DNA of 29,287 nt from Bacteroidales bacterium. Its GTDB lineage: Bacteria > Bacteroidota > Bacteroidia > Bacteroidales > Muribaculaceae. The translations under genes were made by a program, and so were the position numbers. The notes beneath the pieces are model-generated. The model was given only the letters and a program-made list of their open reading frames with translations. It searched no databases and had not been told where the DNA came from. The stretch is taken from assembly GCA_019416425.1 (NCBI GenBank), contig DXXK01000050.1, positions 1-29,287 on the forward strand, given 5' to 3'. Shown here in pieces: positions 23,263 through 29,287 of this stretch (position 1 is the first letter of the stretch; the number at the start of each line of letters is the position of its first letter).

Positions 23263-23356
23263 GGATAGCGTGGGTGAATTAATCAAAAAGCGTTGTTTGC
23301 GCGTTTTATCCGCGCAAAATTCTAAAATTCTGTTTAAAAATTAGAAAAATTACTTA

Positions 23357-23364
23357 TAATTTTG
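23357..23364 (+). promoter_or_regulatory. -7 box of the first large secreted protein
   Basis: TAATTTTG at 23357-23364; the -33 position holds TTTA rather than TTTG (23333-23336). Transcription from about 23370 gives a leader of ~178 bases before the ATG at 23548. Confidence 0.5.
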
Positions 23365-23369
23365 CATTC

Positions 23370-23547
23370 GTCAATTCAGGGCCATGACTTGACGGCCTGA
23401 ACTGACCGACCTTAAGAATCGATACTCAGACTTGTGCCAATACCACCTTTAATCCGAGTAGAGAACAATAAGCTAACTAACCAAAACAAAAATACCAAAA
23501 CAACTAACCAAAAACTAAACCAAACAAAAACTAAACCAAACAAAAAC
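23370..23547 (+). promoter_or_regulatory. Long leader: stem-loop, then a G-free A/C-rich stretch
   Basis: The first part holds an inverted repeat, TCAATTCAGG (23371-23380) against CCTGAACTGA (23396-23405). From ~23473 to the start codon the leader contains no G at all for about 75 bases and includes a 16-bp tandem repeat, AAAACTAAACCAAACA, at 23511-23526 and 23527-23542. The G-free part should be unstructured and favour ribosome loading. The motif GAACTGACC...CTTAA (23399-23415) recurs in the leader of the next gene. Confidence 0.5.
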
Positions 23548-26139
23548 ATGAAACTACATTACGCATTAGCGGCCCTCGCGGTTGCGGCGATGTCATTCGG
23601 CGGCTACGCAGCTGACGATACCGGCGGTACCGCGGGAGAGCAGGTAAACCTGGTTGCCGGGTGGAATAACTATGGCAATCCGAACGATGGAGATAAGACA
23701 CCTGCCGATTTCGGTTGGGTAATACTCAATGCTGACGGAACAACAGATGGTATTAAGAGCATAGGAACATTTGATTCATCGTATACTACTCGATTCCAAA
23801 GCGATTGTAACGGACGTAATGGGGGCTTATTCCTGCACTTCCAGAATTCAAATGCCCATCATTTCGCATATCCTATCACAGGACTTGAGCCTAATACTTC
23901 ATATGTTGTATCTGTTGATTTCTATAAACATGGAAATGACGGTAACAACAAGCAGGTTAATTTCGGTGTGAATACATCAGCGGCGAATAGTGGAACACAA
24001 TATTATAATGAGATTCATTATCCAAACTATCAGAATGGCTGGCTGAACGCACAATATATCTTTACCACTGGAGATGTTGTAGAGGAAAGTATGTATGTTA
24101 CTTTTAATAGAGTGAATTATAGCGGCGGACAAACCCAGCATCTTCCTATCAGTAACCTGTCTGTAACAAAGTTGGATTATTCAAATGCATCATCTGATAA
24201 TCCAGTAGAAGTTACCTGTTTCATCAAGAATCACAGTTTTGATGAAAGCGATGGCTTTTTCGGATGGACAAATAACAGCATGGTTAAACAGGCTAACAAT
24301 TCATTTGGTTTGAAAGATGGACCTGTGTATGTTGAGAAATGGACGGGTGGAAATAATGGGACCGCTCATTTGACAGGGTCTCTCGGTGTTCGTCAAACGA
24401 TAACTCTTAACAAGGGTTCATATAAGCTGACAGCCGTTGGTCAGAATCTTCAGGAGCAGAATCAACCTGCAGATCCTACTGGTATTTGGATTTATGCTGG
24501 CGAAAATCAGACATCTGTAAAGAATGCTGATCTTTATGAGGTACTGTTCGATGTATATCAGGATAACTCCGCTATTGAGATTGGCTATAAGGGTCAGGAT
24601 CCCACAGGAAACTATGTGACCGTTGATAATTTCCGTCTGTATTATCTTGGCGCTCCCGCAGCCATAACCATGCCTCTTAATGTTACAGTTACTGATATAG
24701 ACGGTGTAGCTGTAGAGGGTGCTTCTGTTAAGGTAGGAGAAAAGACCGCAACGACAAATGCGGAAGGTAAGGCAACTATCGATCTGACAAGCGATGAAAT
24801 TGAGAACGTTGTCGCTGAAATCAGTCTGAATGGATATTATACCAAGAATGTAGCTGTAAACTATGGTGCGGCTACCGAAGCCAACGTTAATATTGTTTTG
24901 CTGAAGAGCGGCGATAACCTTATGTATAACGCATTGGAAGGTGAAAGCCTTAATGCTCCTGTAAACTGGAAGGGATACAGACGTAATGGTGAACTGCGTG
25001 CAGAGAATGATGGGCAACTCCGCGATGAGTCAGGATCAATGAGTGGTACTGGAACTCCGTATCAGTACTTTGTACGTTGGGATGGCGGTGATTTTGACCG
25101 TTACTTCACATATCCTATAGATATTCCCGAAACCGGAATCTATGAGTTCTCTCTTTCATACACTCAGAATGGTAGTTGGAATCCTACAGAAGGAAGTAAT
25201 GCTAATTCTCATGTAGGTGCAGTTAATAAATTGCAGGTGGCGTTGACAACTCAGCCTGGTTATCGGTATAATGACACACAGGTATATTATCTGGATTCTG
25301 AAGGTAACCATACCGAATTCTATACCGCGTCCATGAAGTTCTTCGCCGAAGCTGGTACACATTATCTGTCTTTTGTAGGTAGCCGTGCTCTATGGCGTGT
25401 GAAGGATATGGTATTCAAATTGGTTGATAACAGCAAGACTACTCTCCATGAGGTTGAGAATGCAAATGTAGATGGATACATTGTTGAGGAAATCTATCGC
25501 GGTGGTGCATCCGTAACACCTGCTGAAAACGCTGATGTGAAGTATATCTTCGTTAAGGACGGTAACAGTAGCATCCAGCTGTATGCTCCTCTTGCCACAC
25601 GCAATTTCACGGAGAACGGTACTCTCTACATGTTTGAGACGGTAGACGGCGTTAACTCCAAGGTTAAGACCCAGGTGTTCCAGTTTGCTGCTCCCGAGCT
25701 TGAGGAAGGTCATCTGCTGATTGACGGTGTTGTTAATAATGACGAAACCGTAAGCGGTAGTGAATCAAAGACCGTTACTTTTATAACCGCTAGTCCGTTT
25801 GCTATCTACTACAAGTTTGAGGAATCCGCTGCACAGACTCCCGAGGGTGAGAATGCACTTGCCGAGGGTGACGAGCATGAGGGCTACACCCAGTATAATG
25901 CTGCTTTCACTGTTGATAAGGCTGGTAAGCTGACTTACTATCCTTTCTACAACGGCATGAAGGGTGCTGAGAAGGTTGTAAATTTCGACATCCAGTCTGG
26001 TGTAGCAGTGATTGGTGTCGAGGCTGCCGAGGCAGAGTATTTCACGCTTGAAGGTGTTCGTGTTGACGGCAATGACCTGACTCCCGGTGTATATGTAGTA
26101 CGTCGTGGTGCCAAGGCCGAGAAGATCCTGGTGAAGTAA
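23548..26139 (+). CDS. Large secreted multidomain protein with C-terminal sorting-like tail
   Basis: 863 residues from the ATG at 23548 (signal MKLHYALAALAVAAMSFGGYA-A). A longer frame opening at 23434 adds 38 residues of Asn/Lys/Thr with no sense and is leader. Modules seen: a beta-rich domain at ~30-215 (LVAGWNNYGNPNDG..., FYKHGNDGNNKQVNFGV); a second at ~223-366 (CFIKNHSFDESDGFFGW..., YVTVDNFRLYYLG), CBM-like; an Ig/CNA-B-like domain at ~373-450 (NVTVTDIDGVAVEGASVKVGEKTATTNAEGKA); a third CBM-like domain at ~456-628; and beta segments to ~820. The last ~35 residues (AEYFTLEGVRVDGNDLTPGVYVVRRGAKAEKILVK) resemble the end of type A sorting domains of T9SS cargo. No enzyme motif is seen; surface glycan binding is likely. 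The gene is more AT-rich than its neighbours. Confidence 0.8.
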   Translation: MKLHYALAALAVAAMSFGGYAADDTGGTAGEQVNLVAGWNNYGNPNDGDKTPADFGWVILNADGTTDGIKSIGTFDSSYTTRFQSDCNGRNGGLFLHFQNSNAHHFAYPITGLEPNTSYVVSVDFYKHGNDGNNKQVNFGVNTSAANSGTQYYNEIHYPNYQNGWLNAQYIFTTGDVVEESMYVTFNRVNYSGGQTQHLPISNLSVTKLDYSNASSDNPVEVTCFIKNHSFDESDGFFGWTNNSMVKQANNSFGLKDGPVYVEKWTGGNNGTAHLTGSLGVRQTITLNKGSYKLTAVGQNLQEQNQPADPTGIWIYAGENQTSVKNADLYEVLFDVYQDNSAIEIGYKGQDPTGNYVTVDNFRLYYLGAPAAITMPLNVTVTDIDGVAVEGASVKVGEKTATTNAEGKATIDLTSDEIENVVAEISLNGYYTKNVAVNYGAATEANVNIVLLKSGDNLMYNALEGESLNAPVNWKGYRRNGELRAENDGQLRDESGSMSGTGTPYQYFVRWDGGDFDRYFTYPIDIPETGIYEFSLSYTQNGSWNPTEGSNANSHVGAVNKLQVALTTQPGYRYNDTQVYYLDSEGNHTEFYTASMKFFAEAGTHYLSFVGSRALWRVKDMVFKLVDNSKTTLHEVENANVDGYIVEEIYRGGASVTPAENADVKYIFVKDGNSSIQLYAPLATRNFTENGTLYMFETVDGVNSKVKTQVFQFAAPELEEGHLLIDGVVNNDETVSGSESKTVTFITASPFAIYYKFEESAAQTPEGENALAEGDEHEGYTQYNAAFTVDKAGKLTYYPFYNGMKGAEKVVNFDIQSGVAVIGVEAAEAEYFTLEGVRVDGNDLTPGVYVVRRGAKAEKILVK

Positions 26140-26164
26140 GACAAACCCCATAAACCCCATACAG

Positions 26165-26197
26165 AAGGTGCGAAGCCCCGGGCTCCGCACCTTTTTT
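26165..26197 (+). terminator. Rho-independent terminator
   Basis: AAGGTGCG-AGCC (from 26165) pairs with GGCT-CGCACC, centred on CCCGGG, followed by six T (26192-26197). It closes the gene ending at 26139. Confidence 0.9.
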
Positions 26198-26211
26198 GGT
26201 AGTAGTGTGGA

Positions 26212-26310
26212 ATAGTAGCGCGTCACTCCGTGCCGCGCATTAACACGGACCAAAGTCCTTATGAAATTTTCAATAGTCTTTTTGCGCGGCACGGAGTGAC
26301 GCGCTACTAT
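26212..26310. repeat. Perfect 27-bp inverted repeat with 45-bp centre (MITE-like)
   Basis: Arms 26212-26238 (ATAGTAGCGCGTCACTCCGT then GCCGCGC) and 26284-26310 are exact reverse complements. The 45-bp centre has no ORF. A TGGA lies on each side (26208-26211 and 26312-26315), possibly a 4-bp target duplication. It follows a terminator and has no T-run, so it is not a simple terminator. Confidence 0.85.
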
Positions 26311-26426
26311 ATGGACTCATTGCCTGACGCGGCGGGTTTTAGGCGAAATGGCAGGGGATTTGCGCGGTGAACGATTTACCCACTGTTTGGGACGATTTTC
26401 TATGCCCGTTTCTGCCGTATTTGATG

Positions 26427-26584
26427 TAATTTTGCACTGTGAAAATTTGCTAACAACTCGCTTTCAGACGTTACTCATAATACTTCAGGACTAACATTCA
26501 TAATACTTTTAAGGACTGACAATATTGATTACCCGCGTGACCCCCCCCGGTGGAACCTACCCTTTCCGCCGGGGGTCTTCTTTT
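26427..26584 (+). ncRNA. Possible small RNA or attenuated leader
   Basis: A -7 box TAATTTTG at 26427-26434 (weak -33) is followed ~105 bases later by a strong terminator-like hairpin at 26539-26577 (GACCCC...CGGTGGAA / TTCCGCCG-GGGGTC, with bulged C residues) and TCTTCTTTT. Between them, a ~23-bp motif is repeated: CATAATACTTCAGGACTAAC (26475-26494) and CATAATACTTTTAAGGACTGAC-like (26499-26520). No ORF. The product would be ~145 nt. The gene at 26720 has its own promoter after the hairpin. Confidence 0.35.
26539..26584 (+). terminator. Terminator-like hairpin upstream of the second secreted protein
   Basis: Outer stem GACCCC/GGGGTC and inner stem CGGTGGAA/TTCCGCCG with a C bulge between, then TCTTCTTTT. 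It sits between the -7 box at 26427 and the promoter at 26608. Confidence 0.7.
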
Positions 26585-26607
26585 ATAAAAAATGTGGCGG
26601 CGGAGAG

Positions 26608-26638
26608 TTGCAGGATTTGGGGAAATTTACTAATTTTG
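26608..26638 (+). promoter_or_regulatory. Promoter of the second large secreted protein
   Basis: TTG (26608-26610), 20 bp, TAATTTTG (26631-26638). Leader of ~76 bases to the ATG at 26720, containing GAACTGACCTTAA (26650-26662), shared with the leader at 23399. Confidence 0.7.
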
Positions 26639-26719
26639 CGCAGTTAACCGAACTGACCTTAAAACCTGGCCAAAACCTGATTTGGACTAACCTAATACAA
26701 ACCTAACATATAGCTGCAA

Positions 26720-29287
26720 ATGAAATTACGCTACGTATTGGCGACGCTCGCTGTCGCCGCTGTGTCCACCGGCATGTATGCCGAGGAGACACCGGTCAAC
26801 CTGATGGCCGACTGGGCCAACGGCACCGTCAACAAATACCCCGGCGAGGGAGGCACCGAGACCAACTGGGTGGCCTACAACTTCCAGGGTGACCAGACCG
26901 GCGCCGGCGCCGGCTGGCAGTACCGCAACGCCACCGGCGCGATGAACGGCTCCGGCCCCATCGGCGTCCTGTTCCTCCGCTGGAACGACCAGACTCCCTG
27001 CTGGTACTACGGCTACAAATTCACCGCCATCGAGAACCACAGCTACTCACTGACTCTCCAGGCCTGGGTAAACGACGGCAAGCAGACATCGCTCAAGGTA
27101 GGAGCCTGCGCCGCTCCCATCAACAACTCCAAGAACACACCTGTGCAGGATTTCCCCATCGACCCTCAGGCTTATGCTACGGGTAGCAACATAAACTATC
27201 CTACTGCCCAGGGCTGTCCCATCAGCTATGACTTCACGGCAACCGCGAGCGGCGAATACTACGTATTCTTCGGCGCGCTGAAATCGCCCAACAAACCCGG
27301 CAACCTGATCATAGCCACAAGCCAGTACATGCTGGTCGACAACGGCGAGGTGGTGGTCACCGCCGATGACTACAAGGCATTGCAGACCGAGGCCAAGGCC
27401 CTGCTGGCAAACGCCGACTACGTCAACGTGACCGGCAGCGAACGCACCGCCCTGAGCGACCTGGCCAACGCCACCGAGACGCCCGCCGACATCCCCGCGG
27501 CCTACAAGGCGCTGAACAACGCCATGAACACCTTCCGTAACGCCAAGGGCGACTACGACCAGTTCGCCGCCATCAAGGCCAAGGCCCAGAGCGATGCCGT
27601 CAAGGCCCTGTATGAAGGCGCCTCCTCGACGCTGATCGCAGCCATCAACACCGCGCTCGGCGTGGCTCCCGCCACAGGCGCCGAGGCCGTGGCCGCCATC
27701 CCTGCGATCAAGGACTCCGTGACCGCAGCCATCCTGGGCGCACTCACCGGCCCGGGCCTCAAGATTGACTTCCCCGGCGCCATGATGCCTGCCGACGGCG
27801 TCGTGCCCGACTGCTGGGATATAGTCAAGTACGGCACCAAGGACGCAAACTCCGTCCGCCGTATGAACAACGAGTATCCCGACGTTTGGGAGCTGTTCAC
27901 AAACTACTACGACACCAACGAATGGGGAACCTCCAACTGGAGCGTGCTGATGCAGCAGGAGATGCAGCTTGAGCCGGGCAACTATACACTGGCTGTGGCC
28001 GCCCGCAGTGACGACCAGGAGAAGACCTTCCGCCTCTTCGCCGGCACCAAGTACGTGGACCTGCCCGCCGCCGGCAACTCAGGCAACTCGCTGGGCCGCG
28101 GCTGGGCCTTCAGCAAGGTGAACTTCACCGTCGCCCCCGGCAACAATCCCGAGGAGACCAAGGTGCCAGTGCTGATGGGTATCGACATCGCCGTGCCCGA
28201 CCATGCGCACAGCTGGTTCTCGTTCAACAATTTCATCCTTGTCAAGGAGGATCCCGTAGAGCAGAACGAGTACAAGGCCACTCTGGCGGAGGCACAGGCG
28301 CTGCTGGCCAACGAGGAGTACGCCAACGTGACGGGCACCGAGCGCACCGCGCTGACCGACGCCTGCGTCCCTGTTGACCAGGTCACGGACTATCCCGCCG
28401 CCACCCAGGCGCTTAAGGCCGCCATCAACGCCTTCAAGGCCGCAGCTCCCGCCTACGACGCCTACGTCGACCTGAAGGCCAAAGCCGAGACCGACGCCGT
28501 CAAGAATCTGTACAAGGATGCCGCGCAGTCCTACCTGACCGAGGTTGAGGCCGGAATGGCTTTCACCCCGCAGAGCGCCGCCGACGCCCTGGAGGCCGCC
28601 GCTACCCTTGAGTACGCCGTACGCGAGGCCATCATCGGCCAGGTTGCCGGCGAGGGCACCGTCATCGAGATCGAAGGCGGCATGATGCCCGAGGACGGCC
28701 AGCTGCCCGGAGTATGGACCAAGAACGGCAACGGCAAGGTCCGCATGATGAACAACGAGGCTCCTGAAGTATGGAACATGTTCACCGAGTACTTCGACAC
28801 CGACAACTGGGGTGACAAGAACTGGACCGTCGACATGACGCAGACCATATCCCTGCAGCCGGACAAGAAGTACACACTGGTGCTGGCAGCCCGCTCGTCG
28901 CAGCTCGAGGGTCAGACATTCGAGCTGTATGCCGGCCAGGCCTCCAAGGCACTTCCCGCAGCGGGCAACCAGGACAATACGCTGGGCCGCGGCTGGGCTC
29001 TGACCGGCCTGCAGTTCACCACGGCCAAGGCCGGGGAGAACGTATCGGTACCATTCGGTGTACGCATCAATGTCGGTGACTCGGACAAGCACTGGTTCTC
29101 GTTCAACGACTTCCGTCTGGTATGCAACGGCAACGCCGATGAGTCCGGCGTCAACGGCATCTCCATCGACAACGCTGCCGAGGCCGTCTACTACGACCTG
29201 AACGGCGTGCGCGTGGCCGGTGACAGCCTGACCCCCGGCATCTATGTTGTCCGTCAGGGCGGCAAGACCTTCAAGGTAATCGTGAAG
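26720..29287 (+). CDS. Large secreted repeat protein with sorting-like tail (no stop in window)
   Basis: 856 codons open to the window edge; the stop probably follows at once, because the last residues (TFKVIVK) match the C-terminus of the 23548 gene product (AEKILVK). Signal MKLRYVLATLAVAAVSTGMYA-E. Residues ~22-210: beta-rich, CBM-like (LMADWANGTVNKYPGEGGTETNW...). Then two copies of a ~300-residue unit: helical FIVAR-like part (first at ~218: YKALQTEAKALLANADYVNV; second at ~518: YKATLAEAQALLANEEYANV) and a beta part (GAMMPADGVVPDCW / GGMMPEDGQLPGVW, ending HSWFSFNNFILV / KHWFSFNDFRLV). Tail ~822-856: VYYDLNGVRVAGDSLTPGIY. No catalytic motif; likely a surface glycan-binding protein and a paralogue in design of its upstream neighbour. 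Unlike that neighbour it has the GC-rich codon use of the core genome. Confidence 0.85.
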   Translation, partial: MKLRYVLATLAVAAVSTGMYAEETPVNLMADWANGTVNKYPGEGGTETNWVAYNFQGDQTGAGAGWQYRNATGAMNGSGPIGVLFLRWNDQTPCWYYGYKFTAIENHSYSLTLQAWVNDGKQTSLKVGACAAPINNSKNTPVQDFPIDPQAYATGSNINYPTAQGCPISYDFTATASGEYYVFFGALKSPNKPGNLIIATSQYMLVDNGEVVVTADDYKALQTEAKALLANADYVNVTGSERTALSDLANATETPADIPAAYKALNNAMNTFRNAKGDYDQFAAIKAKAQSDAVKALYEGASSTLIAAINTALGVAPATGAEAVAAIPAIKDSVTAAILGALTGPGLKIDFPGAMMPADGVVPDCWDIVKYGTKDANSVRRMNNEYPDVWELFTNYYDTNEWGTSNWSVLMQQEMQLEPGNYTLAVAARSDDQEKTFRLFAGTKYVDLPAAGNSGNSLGRGWAFSKVNFTVAPGNNPEETKVPVLMGIDIAVPDHAHSWFSFNNFILVKEDPVEQNEYKATLAEAQALLANEEYANVTGTERTALTDACVPVDQVTDYPAATQALKAAINAFKAAAPAYDAYVDLKAKAETDAVKNLYKDAAQSYLTEVEAGMAFTPQSAADALEAAATLEYAVREAIIGQVAGEGTVIEIEGGMMPEDGQLPGVWTKNGNGKVRMMNNEAPEVWNMFTEYFDTDNWGDKNWTVDMTQTISLQPDKKYTLVLAARSSQLEGQTFELYAGQASKALPAAGNQDNTLGRGWALTGLQFTTAKAGENVSVPFGVRINVGDSDKHWFSFNDFRLVCNGNADESGVNGISIDNAAEAVYYDLNGVRVAGDSLTPGIYVVRQGGKTFKVIVK
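27371..29122 (+). repeat. Internal tandem duplication, two ~300-codon units
   Basis: Unit 1 from 27371 and unit 2 from 28271 (exactly 900 bp apart at their aligned Tyr codons); the matching ends FILV (28232) and FRLV (29111) are 879 bp apart. Shared words include NVTGxERTALxD, RRMNNEYPDVWELFTNYYDT/RMMNNEAPEVWNMFTEYFDT and AAGNxxNxLGRGWA. Confidence 0.9.

Noticed and set aside
23043..23282. 79-codon plus-strand frame (MKSFLCGNSC...)
   Set aside because: Cys/Leu/Arg-rich, crosses the GCGCATT repeats and overlaps the end of the decayed gene; no RBS-like or promoter context.
23434..23547. 38-residue N-terminal extension of the secreted protein
   Set aside because: Asn/Lys/Thr-rich translation of the G-free leader; a proper signal peptide starts at 23548.
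24418..25017. 199-codon minus-strand frame
   Set aside because: Antisense shadow inside the large secreted protein gene.

Overview
The window reads as a chromosomal segment of a Bacteroidales bacterium. Evidence: repeated promoters of the Bacteroidetes form TTTG/TTG - 19 to 21 bp - TAnnTTTG, A/T-rich start regions in place of Shine-Dalgarno sites, the Bacteroidetes gene order dnaN / exonuclease / coaBC / DUF4835 / recN / rlmB and nusB / yajC / ybbR / coaE / DUF5606, and a 47-bp type II-C CRISPR repeat. The core is fairly GC-rich for the order, so a Muribaculaceae-like gut lineage is possible, but I cannot fix the genus.

Region 1 (1-2250), accessory and AT-rich: the leader end of a type II-C CRISPR array (six identical repeats, transcribed leftward), a divergently placed DEDDh exonuclease with its own promoter, a long hairpin, a probable dinD-like remnant, an orphan HigA-like antitoxin and a frameshifted ~51-codon gene. 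Region 2 (2232-6136): a DUF4468 secreted protein and a YpfJ-like zinc metallopeptidase on the minus strand, then a lipoprotein and an MgtC/SapB membrane protein on the plus strand.

Region 3 (6186-16840) is the housekeeping core in two transcription units. The first is dnaN - DEDDh exonuclease - coaBC - DUF4835 - recN - rlmB (DNA replication and repair, CoA synthesis, rRNA methylation). The second starts from a clear promoter just after the rlmB stop: nusB (unusually long) - yajC - ybbR - coaE - DUF5606, closed by a strong bidirectional terminator.

Region 4 (16848-22818) is a small glycan-degradation cassette: on the minus strand a DUF4861 protein and a 1101-residue fusion of a GH43 exo-beta-1,3-galactanase-like domain, a GH35 beta-galactosidase and a discoidin-like C-terminus; divergently, a GH105 unsaturated glucuronyl/galacturonyl hydrolase. 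Together they suggest attack on arabinogalactan or rhamnogalacturonan side chains. No SusC/SusD pair is in view.

Region 5 (22819-29287) holds a decayed small gene behind a palindromic operator, short repeats, and two large secreted multidomain proteins that share signal-peptide style, leader motif and a C-terminal tail. Between them lie a perfect 27-bp inverted repeat and a possible small RNA or attenuator. The second protein contains a tandem duplication of about 300 residues and runs off the window without a stop codon.
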